From Olivibacter sp. SDN3 (GTDB lineage: Bacteria > Bacteroidota > Bacteroidia > Sphingobacteriales > Sphingobacteriaceae), in NCBI RefSeq assembly GCF_014334135.1, contig NZ_CP060497.1, forward strand, positions 4,526,001 to 4,590,000: 64,000 nucleotides of DNA, read 5' to 3'. The notes beneath the pieces are model-generated. The model ran no database searches, was not told the DNA's origin, and saw only the letters and a list, made by a program, of their open reading frames with translations. The position numbers and the translations under genes were made by a program. Positions 27,270-36,531 of the stretch are shown one piece after another. Within the stretch, counting starts at the first letter, position 1. Each line of letters opens with the position of its first letter.

Positions 27270-27384
27270 CCATTTTTTACTACTTGATTTTAATTTTTTT
27301 TATATACATAAACTCCTTTTGTAATTATAATATCTTTTTTTCGTCACAAATTAATGGCATAATCCTGTGGTAGCAAATATTTAC

Positions 27385-27392
27385 TACTTTTG
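27385..27392 (+). promoter_or_regulatory. Promoter -7 element of the efflux operon
   Basis: TACTTTTG matches TAnnTTTG. It ends only 7 bp ahead of the tetR start codon, so the transcript should begin at or within a few bases of the ATG, giving a leaderless or nearly leaderless mRNA. Confidence 0.6.
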
Positions 27393-27399
27393 ATGCCGA

Positions 27400-27987
27400 A
27401 TGAACGTTCAATTGGAAGCAACAGAAAAAAAGGAAAACATTTTAAACAGTATGTTGGAACTAATAGCGTCCCACGGTTTACAAGGTGTTTCTATGAGTTC
27501 GTTAGCAAAGAAAGCCAATGTGGCCGCGGGAACTATATACCATTATTTCGAGTCTAAGGATGCCATGATATTGGAGCTTTTTCAGTATGTGAGGACTTCA
27601 ATAAATAACGAAATATTTAAAATAAAGGATCGAATAACGGATAACTATAAGGATAGGTTTCAGGGTATTTGGATGAATTTATGTCAATACTATATCGCTC
27701 ATCCTGAGGTACTGAGTTTCATGGAACAGTTTTACAGTTCTCCTTTTCAGAAAAAAATTAAAGATCGCGATCTACAATTTAGAGAGAACAGTTTAACAGT
27801 TTTCTTTAAGTTAGGAGTAGATCAAAAACATATTAAATCAAATGATTTACATATTATTTCTTCAATATTTATAGGGAGTATTACCATTGCTGCCAAGAAA
27901 CACATAAATGGTTATTATCCCGTTACCGATAAAGAACTGAGAATAATGGCCGCTATTATATGGGATGGCTTAAAATGCACACATTAA
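27400..27987 (+). CDS. TetR/AcrR-family repressor of the RND efflux operon
   Basis: The 195-residue protein has a TetR-type DNA-binding domain: ILNSMLELIASHGLQGVSMSSLAKKANVAAGTIYHYFESKDAMI (about 14-57). The C-terminal ligand domain is variable. It lies 30 bp ahead of a TolC-type gene in the same direction, so it likely represses its own operon. A perfect palindrome, TGAACGTTCA, overlaps the start codon. The start is chosen because later ATGs would cut into helix 1. Confidence 0.92.
   Translation: MNVQLEATEKKENILNSMLELIASHGLQGVSMSSLAKKANVAAGTIYHYFESKDAMILELFQYVRTSINNEIFKIKDRITDNYKDRFQGIWMNLCQYYIAHPEVLSFMEQFYSSPFQKKIKDRDLQFRENSLTVFFKLGVDQKHIKSNDLHIISSIFIGSITIAAKKHINGYYPVTDKELRIMAAIIWDGLKCTH
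27401..27410. promoter_or_regulatory. Palindrome over the tetR start codon, candidate operator
   Basis: TGAACGTTCA is a perfect 10-bp palindrome that begins with the second base of the tetR start codon and lies directly behind the -7 element. A TetR protein bound here would block RNA polymerase. Binding is inferred. Confidence 0.45.
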
Positions 27988-28017
27988 AAATATTACAAGT
28001 TATTACATAATTTATAT

Positions 28018-29361
28018 ATGAAGTATACCGCGATTAGTTTACTATTCTTTTTGTTAATCGGTCCTGTAGTAAATGCGCAGGATTCCATTCCGATGGTGGG
28101 GGGCGGTATCGCCCGCCAAGCATCTCTACAAGAGTGTATTGATTATGCGCTAGAACACCAGGCAACGGTACAACAAGCGCTTATTGATGAAGAAATTGGT
28201 AAAAAAGATATAGCTTCAGCCCTATCCGGCTGGTATCCTCAGTTGCGCGCTGACGCATCCTATAATTATAATATCAGGATACCAACGAATGTGATAGGAG
28301 GCCAAGTTATCCAATTTGGACAGAAAAACGTAGCCGCTTTAGTCTTTCAGGCAGATCAAACGATTTTGGATCCCGCCTTGTTACAGGCATCAAAAGCTGC
28401 AAAATATATTAAGCTCCAAAATGCGCAGAATACGGAAAGTAATCGAATAAATATAACAGTTGCCGTAAGTAAAGCCTTTTACGACATCCTGACCAGTGAG
28501 GAGCAAATTAAAATTATTGATGAGAATATTGCAAGGATTAAACGACAACTATCAGACGCAAAAGCACAATATGAGGCTGGGTTAGTTGATAAAACAGACT
28601 TCAAACGAGCACAGATTACCTTGGGCACTACAGAAGCCGATCGGAAAAGAACTGAAGAAACATTAAAATATAAATATGCTTTTTTAAAGGAGTTGATTGG
28701 TACAGACGTGAACAGCGATTTGCAATTATCATATGATGATGATACGATGGAACGGGAAATGCTCATGGATACCACACAAACTTTGGATTACAACCGTCGT
28801 ATAGAATATCAACAGCTACAAACCCAGAGCAAACTCCAACAGCTAAACACTAGCTACAATAGGTGGACTTTTTTACCTAATATATCGGCATTTTATAATT
28901 ATGCTTGGGATTATCGGGAAGACCATTTTTCGCGACTTTTTAACGTAGACTATCCTCGATCCGTATTGGGAGTAACGTTATCGCTGCCGATTTTTCAAGG
29001 AACAAGAAGAATTCAAGAGATTAGAAAATCCAAATTGCAGGAAGAACGAATTGATTGGGAAATAACCAATGTAAAAAATCAAATCAATACGCAATTTCAA
29101 GAGGCGTTGGCATCATATAAGGCAAGTTTGAATGACTGGAAGACGGCCAAAGAGAACGTTGAACTATCAAAGGATGTCTATAACACGATCAAATTGCAGT
29201 ATGATGCTGGAATTAAGACTTATCTAGATCTTATGACCGCTGAAACAGATCTACGCACCACGCAGATAAACTATATTAATACCTTGTATGCGGTATTATC
29301 AAGTAAGCTAGACATTCAACAAGCACAAGGAGATATCCAATTTAAATCAACAAATTATTAA
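28018..29361 (+). CDS. TolC-family outer membrane efflux protein
   Basis: The 447-residue exported protein (signal peptide ending near PVVNAQD) is a TolC/OEP channel. Two long helical repeats are visible, each with the pattern of TolC domains: SLQECIDYALEHQATVQQALID near 36-57 and the segment with QYEAGLVDKTDFKRAQITLG near 184-203, mirrored later by QYDAGIKTYLDLMTAETDLRTTQINY. It forms the outer membrane exit duct for the adaptor and RND pump encoded downstream. Confidence 0.95.
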   Translation: MKYTAISLLFFLLIGPVVNAQDSIPMVGGGIARQASLQECIDYALEHQATVQQALIDEEIGKKDIASALSGWYPQLRADASYNYNIRIPTNVIGGQVIQFGQKNVAALVFQADQTILDPALLQASKAAKYIKLQNAQNTESNRINITVAVSKAFYDILTSEEQIKIIDENIARIKRQLSDAKAQYEAGLVDKTDFKRAQITLGTTEADRKRTEETLKYKYAFLKELIGTDVNSDLQLSYDDDTMEREMLMDTTQTLDYNRRIEYQQLQTQSKLQQLNTSYNRWTFLPNISAFYNYAWDYREDHFSRLFNVDYPRSVLGVTLSLPIFQGTRRIQEIRKSKLQEERIDWEITNVKNQINTQFQEALASYKASLNDWKTAKENVELSKDVYNTIKLQYDAGIKTYLDLMTAETDLRTTQINYINTLYAVLSSKLDIQQAQGDIQFKSTNY

Positions 29362-29386
29362 CGATACAGAGTAATAATCCCATCAT

Positions 29387-30526
29387 ATGAACAATAATTA
29401 TCTATCGGCCATTTTATTTATTGGTTCAATCGCAGTTTCTTCCTGTGGAGGAAATGACCAGCAAGGTTCACAACAAGGAGGAAATGCGCAAGTTACTGCC
29501 TATACGGTGACCAGAGAGGATGTAAACCTTAGCGATAGCTATCCTGGAAGCGTGGTCGCATTGAACCAGACCGAATTACGTGCGGAGGTGAATGGATATG
29601 TCACAGCAATATTGGCCGCAGATGGCAGCCAAGTCAGTAAAGGTCAGAAGTTATATGAGATTGATCGCATTCGTTATGAATCTGCGCAGCAACAGGCAAA
29701 AGCAAACCTCGAAATTGCCGAGTCTAACTTATTGAAAGTTGAAACGGATGTAAAAAGATATCAACAACTTTCAGATCAAGATGCTATTGCTAAACAAACA
29801 CTAGACTATGCAATGACTGACCTCAGCAATGCTAAAGCTCAGGTTGCATCGGCAAAAGCATCATATATCTCAGCAACAACTGATCTCGATCGCTCAATTA
29901 TCCGTGCGCCATTCAGTGGTACTATTGGTATATCAGAAGTAAGAGTGGGTGCTTTGGTAAGCGCTGGCACTACTTTACTGAATACGGTATCTTCAACTGA
30001 TCCGATTGCAGTTGATATTCCGGTTAATGAAAGAGATATTCCAAGATTTATCGAACTACAAAAACAAGCGCCGGATTCTACTTTCAGGTTGACGTTACCT
30101 AATCAAGAGATTTATGACAAGCCAGGCAAACTAGCATTTATAGATAGGGCAATAAATCCTCAAACCGGTACACTTACTGCCAGGGTTGTATTCGGCAACC
30201 CCACTGGAATATTACGCGTAGGTATGAATACCAACGTATCGGTAGCTACGCACGATATCGGCCAGCAGCTAGTAATACCTACCAGGGCAATAACTTCCCA
30301 GTTAGGTGCTGTTTCCGTATTTACCATAAATAGTGATGGAAAAGTTAGCCAAACCAATGTAATCTTGGGGGGCATTGTAAAAGATAAGGTGATCGTACGT
30401 GATGGGCTTAATGAAGGGGACGTAATTGTTCTTGACGGTGTGCAAAACATTAGAGATGGTGTTGAGGTAGAGATAATTGACCCCAACAACTTACCGGCAG
30501 AAGGAGCGCAGCAGGAACAGGAATAA
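29387..30526 (+). CDS. RND efflux periplasmic adaptor (AcrA/MexA type)
   Basis: The 379-residue lipoprotein (Cys20 in IAVSSCGG) is a membrane-fusion protein. It has the lipoyl-like half (LRAEVNGYVTAILAADGSQVSKGQKLYEID, about 62-91), a coiled-coil hairpin (SAQQQAKANLEIAESNLLKVETDVKRYQQL), the second lipoyl half (IIRAPFSGTIGISEVRVGALVSAG) and a beta-barrel. It bridges the RND pump and TolC-type channel. It starts 25 bp after the TolC gene. Confidence 0.95.
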   Translation: MNNNYLSAILFIGSIAVSSCGGNDQQGSQQGGNAQVTAYTVTREDVNLSDSYPGSVVALNQTELRAEVNGYVTAILAADGSQVSKGQKLYEIDRIRYESAQQQAKANLEIAESNLLKVETDVKRYQQLSDQDAIAKQTLDYAMTDLSNAKAQVASAKASYISATTDLDRSIIRAPFSGTIGISEVRVGALVSAGTTLLNTVSSTDPIAVDIPVNERDIPRFIELQKQAPDSTFRLTLPNQEIYDKPGKLAFIDRAINPQTGTLTARVVFGNPTGILRVGMNTNVSVATHDIGQQLVIPTRAITSQLGAVSVFTINSDGKVSQTNVILGGIVKDKVIVRDGLNEGDVIVLDGVQNIRDGVEVEIIDPNNLPAEGAQQEQE

Positions 30527-30581
30527 GGCATGCAAAACGTTAATTAGGGACGATTATACTTATATATTTAGAAAATAGACT

Positions 30582-33500
30582 ATGATAGCTGACGTATTTA
30601 TAAAAAGGCCCGTTACCGCCATGGTAATATCTATTGTGATACTACTTGTGGGGGCCATTTCCATCATAAATCTTCCTGTAAGTCAATACCCGGACATCAC
30701 ACCACCAACTGTTCAGGTAGAGGCTAATTATACAGGAGCTGATGCACAAACTGTTGAAGAAACCGTAGCTACGCCCACGGAAATACAAATCAATGGCACG
30801 CCCGGAATGGCTTATATGAGTTCCAATAGTACGAACAATGGTATGATGTCTGCTACTGTAACATTTGATATAGGTACAGATATCGATATCGCTGCGCTTG
30901 ATGTGCAAAACCGGGTCAGTGTAGCCGAACCCACCTTGCCAGAAGCAGTCAGACGCTTAGGGATTACGGTTAGAAAGCGAAATCCAACCATTTTAATGGG
31001 GATTGCCCTGTATTCACCTAACGGCACCTATGACCGAAAATTTCTCTCCAACTACGCGAGTATTTACCTTAGAGATGCATTGTTACGGGTAAAGGGAGTA
31101 GGTGATGTAAGGAATGTTGGGCAGGACTTTAGCATGCGTATTTGGTTGAATCCTCATAAAATGTCTCAGCTAAATATTACTTCCAATGAAGTTACTGCTG
31201 CATTACAAGATCAAAATATGCAGGTGGCCGGTGGTCAGGTTGGCGTAAGTCCGCAAGACGAAGCGCAAGCCTTTGAGTATTCCATCTTATTGAATGGTCG
31301 CATCTCCGAAGAAGAAGAGTTTGAAAAGGTCATTATTCGGACAAATCCCGATGGTTCCATTGTTTACTTAAAGGATATCGCCCGCGTGGAACTTGGTCAG
31401 TTCAATTATAGCGCTGCGGCAACCACCAATGGGAAGCCCTCCACTATGCTGTTGGTTAACCAAATTCCAGGTGGTAATGCACTTGAAACGGCAGAAGGAA
31501 TAACAGAGACACTGGAACAACTAAAAACAAGTTTTCCTAAAGATCTCGATTATACTGTAGGCTTCGAATCGATCACCGTGGTAAAAGTCTCCATTAATGA
31601 GGTTATCCATACCTTGGTGGAAGCGCTCGTGCTGGTAACACTCGTCGTATTTTTCTTTCTACAAAGTTGGCGGGCCACTTTAATCCCTATACTGGCCATA
31701 CCGGTATCAATTGTTGGTACCTTCATATTCTTTATTCCATTGGATTTTACGATCAATACATTGACGTTGTTTGGTTTCGTGCTTTCCATAGGTATCGTGG
31801 TAGATGACGCTATTGTTGTTGTGGAAGCGGTCCAGCATTATATAGACAATGAAGGCCTATCGGCCAAAGAAGCGACGAGAGCAGCTATGAAAGATATATC
31901 GGCGCCAGTAATCGCCATTGCGCTTATTTTGGCAGCCGTATTTATCCCTGTTGGTTTTATCCCCGGGATGGTGGGCCGTTTGTACCAACAGTTTGCCATT
32001 ACCATCGCCATTTCAGTATTGCTATCAGCCTTTGTAGCACTGTCACTTACACCGGCATTATGCTCCATCATGCTTAAACCTATGAAACTTGACGAAAATT
32101 CAAGAGGTTTAAATAAGTTCTTTTATAAATTCAATCGGTGGTTTGCTAAAACCACTGAAAATTATGGAAAAGGTGTACAATATGCTATCAAAAAAACACC
32201 TTTGGCTCTTGTAATGCTCGTTTGCATATATCTTGGTACAGGATTGTTATTTAAGGCCAAACCCACCGGTTTTATTCCGCAGGAAGACGAAGGACGGCTT
32301 TTCATTTCCATCACTCTTCCGGAAGGTGCCTCTACCTCACGTACCGCCGAGGTAATTGATTCTGTAGCAAGCATTATCCAAAACAAGTTTCCTCAATTTA
32401 GGACGTATACCGGTATTGCAGGATTAAATGCCCTTAATTTCTCTTTCAAAAGTAACTCCGCTACCTTCTTTACCCAATTAAAACCCTGGGACGAAAGAAA
32501 AGCTCCGGAAGATAAAATTGATGCGATCGTTGCTAATCTTAGGAAAGAGGTTTCGGGAATAAAAGGAGCGAATATTGTAGTGGTAACACCTCCCGCAATC
32601 CCAGGTATGGGTAATACTGGTGGTTTTAGCTTTATGTTGGAACAGCGCCAAGCTGGTAGTGTACAATCCTTTGAAGAGAACGTTAATAAGTTTATTATGG
32701 CGGCCAACCAGAGACCGGAAATTGCTATGGCCTATACGTTTTTTAATGCACAGACTCCCAGTTACCAGGTAAATATTGACCGGGAAAAAGCAAAGCGCAT
32801 GGGAATTCCTCTGAATGCTATCTATAGCACCATTTCAAATTTTATGGGAAGTGCCTATATTAATGACTTCACACGTTTTGGAAGAAACTTCAGGGTGGTC
32901 ACACAGGCAGAAAGTCAATATAGAAGTGATGTCGTCGATTTAAATGGCTATTATGTTACCAATAACGAAGGTGTACAAGTACCTATTAGTGCAATAGCGT
33001 CTTGGGATAGGGTAAAGAATGCCGCTTTGATTTCTCATTACAATCTTTTTAGGTCGGCCGAGATAAACGGAGATGCCGCTCCCGGTTATAGCAGCGGACA
33101 GGCCATGCAGGCGCTGGAAGAGGTCGCATCTGAAGTATTACCCACAGGTTATGGTTATGATTTTTCCGGACTCAGTCTCGAAGAAGCAAGTGCAGGCAAT
33201 ACGACCACTATTATCTTTATGTTGTCAATTATTTTTGTATTTCTATTATTGGCAGCATTATACGAAAGTTGGTCAGTACCATTTTCTATCATATTATCGG
33301 TACCACTTGGCGCTTTTGGGGCTATAGTAACCTTGATGTTCATTCCTAAACTAACCAACAATATCTATGCACAGATCGGATTGATTACACTGATAGGCTT
33401 ATCAGCCAAAAATGCTATCCTGATTGTTGAATATGCAAAAGAAAGGTTGGATTGGGGAATGGGACTTCTACCTGCGACTATAGAGGCAGTTAAGCTCAGA

Positions 33501-33758
33501 TTACGTCCGATTATCATGACATCTGTAGCTTTTATATTAGGAGTTTTTCCATTAGCACTTTCTTCTGGAGCAGGAGCGGTATCAAGGCAAACCATTGGTT
33601 GGACGGTTGTTGGGGGGATGTTTGCGGCCACCCTACTCGCCTTATTTATTGTCCCAGTATTGTTCGTTATCATCAGTAGAATTGCCTACGGAAAGAAAAA
33701 GCTTCAAGAGCTTGAGGCTAATTACAACCCCGATGAGCATAGTCATAAATCACACTAG
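30582..33758 (+). CDS. RND multidrug efflux permease (HAE1 type)
   Basis: The 1058-residue inner membrane pump is of the AcrB/MexB family, full length. Helix 1 (KRPVTAMVISIVILLVGAI) and two large periplasmic loops are present. The proton-relay pair in helix 4 is visible as GIVVDDAIVVVEA, and the second half has the matching LIGLSAKNAILIVEYAKE. It should export hydrophobic and amphiphilic compounds using the proton gradient. It is the last gene of the tetR-tolC-adaptor-pump operon and is followed by a bidirectional terminator. Confidence 0.97.
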   Translation: MIADVFIKRPVTAMVISIVILLVGAISIINLPVSQYPDITPPTVQVEANYTGADAQTVEETVATPTEIQINGTPGMAYMSSNSTNNGMMSATVTFDIGTDIDIAALDVQNRVSVAEPTLPEAVRRLGITVRKRNPTILMGIALYSPNGTYDRKFLSNYASIYLRDALLRVKGVGDVRNVGQDFSMRIWLNPHKMSQLNITSNEVTAALQDQNMQVAGGQVGVSPQDEAQAFEYSILLNGRISEEEEFEKVIIRTNPDGSIVYLKDIARVELGQFNYSAAATTNGKPSTMLLVNQIPGGNALETAEGITETLEQLKTSFPKDLDYTVGFESITVVKVSINEVIHTLVEALVLVTLVVFFFLQSWRATLIPILAIPVSIVGTFIFFIPLDFTINTLTLFGFVLSIGIVVDDAIVVVEAVQHYIDNEGLSAKEATRAAMKDISAPVIAIALILAAVFIPVGFIPGMVGRLYQQFAITIAISVLLSAFVALSLTPALCSIMLKPMKLDENSRGLNKFFYKFNRWFAKTTENYGKGVQYAIKKTPLALVMLVCIYLGTGLLFKAKPTGFIPQEDEGRLFISITLPEGASTSRTAEVIDSVASIIQNKFPQFRTYTGIAGLNALNFSFKSNSATFFTQLKPWDERKAPEDKIDAIVANLRKEVSGIKGANIVVVTPPAIPGMGNTGGFSFMLEQRQAGSVQSFEENVNKFIMAANQRPEIAMAYTFFNAQTPSYQVNIDREKAKRMGIPLNAIYSTISNFMGSAYINDFTRFGRNFRVVTQAESQYRSDVVDLNGYYVTNNEGVQVPISAIASWDRVKNAALISHYNLFRSAEINGDAAPGYSSGQAMQALEEVASEVLPTGYGYDFSGLSLEEASAGNTTTIIFMLSIIFVFLLLAALYESWSVPFSIILSVPLGAFGAIVTLMFIPKLTNNIYAQIGLITLIGLSAKNAILIVEYAKERLDWGMGLLPATIEAVKLRLRPIIMTSVAFILGVFPLALSSGAGAVSRQTIGWTVVGGMFAATLLALFIVPVLFVIISRIAYGKKKLQELEANYNPDEHSHKSH

Positions 33759-33766
33759 TTAAATAA

Positions 33767-33809
33767 AAATATCTGGGCCTTAATGACATTGTTAATGCCC
33801 AGATATTTT
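33767..33809. terminator. Bidirectional terminator after the RND operon
   Basis: AAAATATCTGGGC and GCCCAGATATTTT are perfect complements (13 bp) around an 17-base loop. It lies between the convergent RND and DUF2147 genes. Confidence 0.85.
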
Positions 33810-33817
33810 GTTAGCTT

Positions 33818-34252
33818 TTATTCTTTAACTCTCGTCCACGTTTCTGTTCTTCCAAGTAAGCTTACACCTACATAACCTCTTATGTCCAATTTATTTTGAT
33901 CTTTTAACGTCATTTTACAACTATAGGTCTTTCCAGATTTAGGGTCGTATATTGTACCATCTTCATAAGAACCTTTTCCTTTATCTACAAAGCCTTGCAA
34001 AATTTGCAGGCCTTGAATAGGCCTAGATTGTTTTTCCTTATCTGGATTCTTGGAATCCTTTTTTGGCTGTCCATTTTCATCATTTGGTTCTTTAAGCCAG
34101 TATAGCTTTCCGAAAAAATTATCTCCTTCTTTTGAGATTTCAATTCTCCCTTCACCACTAGGATTTTGCCACTTACCGACTATATCATCACCTTGCGAAA
34201 ATGCATGTAAGGATATTATACAAAAAATCAAAGCAAACAGAATTTTTTTCAT
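33818..34252 (-). CDS. DUF2147 exported protein
   Basis: The 144-residue protein has a signal peptide (FALIFCIISLHAFSQGDD) and a DUF2147 domain: DIVGKWQNPSGEGRIEISKEGDNFFGKLYWL, then GLQILQGF, GTIYDPKSGKTYSCKMTL and a closing LDIRGYVGVSLLGRTETWTRV. The fold is lipocalin-like in related proteins. The role is unknown. Confidence 0.88.
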   Translation of the reverse strand: MKKILFALIFCIISLHAFSQGDDIVGKWQNPSGEGRIEISKEGDNFFGKLYWLKEPNDENGQPKKDSKNPDKEKQSRPIQGLQILQGFVDKGKGSYEDGTIYDPKSGKTYSCKMTLKDQNKLDIRGYVGVSLLGRTETWTRVKE

Positions 34253-34449
34253 AACTAATAGATTTAAAATAGTTCAATTGATACTTATTAACACATTTAT
34301 ATAACCTCTTTAGAATTAGTAAGTATTATGCATGCATAAAAATAAATGTTTTTTTTTAAAGAACCTCGTTAGTGTTCATAAAGTTTGCACACACGAATCA
34401 AAAAAGAAACTTGTTATTAAGAAATATTTCCTAAACCAAATACAAGTGT

Positions 34450-34457
34450 TATATTTG
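34450..34457 (+). promoter_or_regulatory. tRNA-Leu promoter -7 element
   Basis: TATATTTG matches TAnnTTTG, placing the transcript start about 25 bp ahead of the mature tRNA 5' end. No clear TTG is found at the -33 spacing. Confidence 0.55.
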
Positions 34458-34489
34458 CAGCCACTTCGCGGGTATACACCGCATTCCCT

Positions 34490-34572
34490 GCCCAGGTGGC
34501 GAAATTGGTAGACGCACCATCTTGAGGGGGTGGCGCCCTAAGGGCGTGGCAGTTCGAATCTGCTCCTGGGCA
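34490..34572 (+). tRNA. tRNA-Leu (anticodon GAG)
   Basis: GCCCAGG at the 5' end pairs with CCTGGGC at the 3' end as the acceptor stem, with discriminator A. The D arm (GGCGAAATTGGTAGACGC), the anticodon stem CCATC/GGTGG with loop TTGAGGG (anticodon GAG), a class II variable arm (GCGCCCTAAGGGCGT) and the T arm (GGCAGTTCGAATCTGCT) are all present. The 3' CCA is not encoded. Confidence 0.95.
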
Positions 34573-34574
34573 CT

Positions 34575-34698
34575 ATCGAAATGGAAGCCATTGCGAAAGC
34601 TAGGGCTTTTGTTGTTTTATGGTGAGCCAAGCTTGTGCTTGTGTGAGCGATAAAACAACAAAAGGCAAAGCCACGAAGTGGCCGGCTTCCATTTCGAT
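34575..34698. repeat. Structured inverted-repeat element behind tRNA-Leu
   Basis: ATCGAAATGGAAGCC (34575-34589) is repeated inverted at 34684-34698, and CTTTTGTTGTTTTAT (34606-34620) is repeated inverted at 34650-34664. Inside lies a small CAAGC/GCTTG hairpin. All arms nest into one long imperfect cruciform or RNA hairpin starting 3 bp behind the tRNA. It may be a transcribed structured RNA, a MITE-like repeat or an attachment-site scar; which one cannot be told here. Confidence 0.6.
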
Positions 34699-34787
34699 GG
34701 TTGACCTCCTACCCACAGATGGCTGCGGCCATCAAGTGCGGAACCGCGGGGCACAGCCAATCTGCTTTTAGACGCTTTAATTCTGTC

Positions 34788-35315
34788 TTATATTTTTTTA
34801 TCCTCTAGATATTTTTTAAAGATATCTTGGTATACCTTTATAAACCATACGGTAAACTGATCTGGAAACGAGTTGACTGATTGTTGGAGTGCATCAAACG
34901 CTATCCACTTAAAATCCATCACCTCTTCTTGATTTACCAGTGCTACTTCACCATTGTAATTCCCTGTCAACAAATGATCGTATTCATGTTCTATTAATCC
35001 GTTGTCAAGATGCGCTTTATAGATAAAGGAATCTATAAGCTTTAAATCAGCAACAATTCCCATTTCTTCAACTAATCTTCTTTTAGCAGCATTCATGATA
35101 GTCTCTCCCGGAGCTGGATGACTACAACACGTATTTGTCCATAGTCCTCCACTATGATATTTATGCATAGCCCGTCTTTGCAATAGCAGCTCATCCTCAC
35201 TATTAAATAAAAAAACGCTAAAAGCTCGATGTAGAATTCCTTTTTGATGCGCTTCCATTTTTTCCATACTTCCCACTATTTCATCCTGTAGATTAACCAA
35301 TATTACTTCTTTCAT
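34788..35315 (-). CDS. idi: Isopentenyl-diphosphate delta-isomerase, type 1
   Basis: Idi interconverts isopentenyl and dimethylallyl diphosphate in isoprenoid synthesis. The 175-residue Nudix-fold protein has HRAFSVFLFNSEDELLLQRRA, the catalytic Cys in WTNTCCSHPAPGE, the Nudix-like RRLVEEMGI and the conserved EHEYDHLLTG. The length is normal for the bacterial type 1 enzyme. It is the last gene of a long minus-strand run that begins with the metal importer. Confidence 0.95.
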   Translation of the reverse strand: MKEVILVNLQDEIVGSMEKMEAHQKGILHRAFSVFLFNSEDELLLQRRAMHKYHSGGLWTNTCCSHPAPGETIMNAAKRRLVEEMGIVADLKLIDSFIYKAHLDNGLIEHEYDHLLTGNYNGEVALVNQEEVMDFKWIAFDALQQSVNSFPDQFTVWFIKVYQDIFKKYLEDKKI

Positions 35316-35342
35316 AATTGTATAGAACTTTTTTTGGCACTG

Positions 35343-35816
35343 TTAAAGTATGCCCAAAATTTGATACCTTTTACCATTAAATAACACATCGTCGCCGATT
35401 GATTTATACAGAAATAATTTTCCGAGAGGCGATTTAGAAGATATCACATAAAAATTTATTTCATCTAAGATAATAGTTCCGGCACTAATTGAAAGATAAA
35501 AATGTCCGTGATCGGTAAGAACCAGCGATCCCAGACATACGTTTCCAGCTCTTGCATGGCTATTTAGATGATCAACTATAGTACGCATCTCTTCAGCATC
35601 TTTTAATAAACCTTGACTTCTTTCGATCTCTTGCTGCATCATTTCCCGAGTGGTTTCATACTTATCACCAGCGCTGCTTTTGGTGTCATCGTTAGCGGCA
35701 TCTCTTGCTGCTGTTAATGCATCCTGAGCAGTTGTGATGCGTTGATCTACATAAGCTACAATATACTCATATAGTTTCTCTTTTACTCCTTGATCAATTT
35801 GTTTCAACATATGCAA
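35343..35816 (-). CDS. Gre-factor-like protein
   Basis: The 157-residue protein has an N-terminal helical hairpin (about 10-80, with KYETTREMMQQEIERSQGLLKDAEEM) and a C-terminal beta domain ending SSKSPLGKLFLYKSIGDDVLFNGKRYQIL, which matches the end of GreA/GreB (SPxGxALLGKKVGDE). A transcript-cleavage or RNA polymerase secondary-channel role is plausible. The acidic pair that Gre factors carry at the hairpin tip is not obvious; the region reads ANDDTKSSAGD, which does hold adjacent Asp residues. It lies between trmN6 and idi. Confidence 0.75.
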   Translation of the reverse strand: MHMLKQIDQGVKEKLYEYIVAYVDQRITTAQDALTAARDAANDDTKSSAGDKYETTREMMQQEIERSQGLLKDAEEMRTIVDHLNSHARAGNVCLGSLVLTDHGHFYLSISAGTIILDEINFYVISSKSPLGKLFLYKSIGDDVLFNGKRYQILGIL

Positions 35817-35823
35817 TTATATG

Positions 35824-36531
35824 CTAAAAATTCAAGAAAAAAGGTCTTAAAAGTTCAATATATTCTTCTGAGTACACCCCTTTTTCTTTGTAGATGACAA
35901 AATCACTGCAAGTACTAGCTTCTTCATTTTTTGAAAGAAAAAGAATCTCTCGAAAACACTCACTATGTACAAAAGACTTTAGGCGAATGGAGCTTACCTG
36001 ATTGAAAGCAAACAACGTATTAGCGCTTTCAACAACATAACTCGCTAAGGCCGGTGGTAATACCAGTTGTAAGAAACCATTAGGGGCAAGCCAAGTATGC
36101 GATCGACTTAGTAAATCCTCATAAAACCTGAAAGATGCATGCCTTGCATTTGATTTCCTGATATCCGGGCTCTTCAAGGCGTTCATAAAAAAAGGAGGAT
36201 TACTTACAATCAAGTCATAGCAAAATGATGTAGAAAAGGTCTCAAAAGCTGTTTGATGGGCGTTTAAACGACGTGAGAATCGGGAATCAGCAAAATTATC
36301 CCGAGCCAACAGGAAGGCTATTTTGTCAACTTCCAGGGCATCGACAACCGCTTGTTCGAAGCGTTGAGCCATCATTAATGCAATAACTCCGGTGCCTGTA
36401 CCAATATCCAAAATACGTTTAGGCGCTTTATGGTAAGCAAGCGCTCCCAACAAAACACCGTCCGTATTAATTTTCATTGTAGCTCCTTCCTGCTCTACAC
36501 TAAATTCTTTAAATCTAAACGGGGATGACAT
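35824..36531 (-). CDS. trmN6: tRNA1(Val) (adenine37-N6)-methyltransferase
   Basis: The enzyme methylates N6 of A37 in tRNA1(Val). The SAM site reads ILDIGTGTGVIALMMAQRF and the N6-adenine catalytic motif is DLIVSNPPFF. The start at 36531 (MSSPFRFKEFSVEQ) is chosen because the family begins there; the longer frame up to 36582 runs through the end of the permease gene. The chosen start overlaps the permease stop by 17 bp, suggesting translational coupling. It is about 235 residues, as expected. Confidence 0.88.
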   Translation of the reverse strand: MSSPFRFKEFSVEQEGATMKINTDGVLLGALAYHKAPKRILDIGTGTGVIALMMAQRFEQAVVDALEVDKIAFLLARDNFADSRFSRRLNAHQTAFETFSTSFCYDLIVSNPPFFMNALKSPDIRKSNARHASFRFYEDLLSRSHTWLAPNGFLQLVLPPALASYVVESANTLFAFNQVSSIRLKSFVHSECFREILFLSKNEEASTCSDFVIYKEKGVYSEEYIELLRPFFLNF

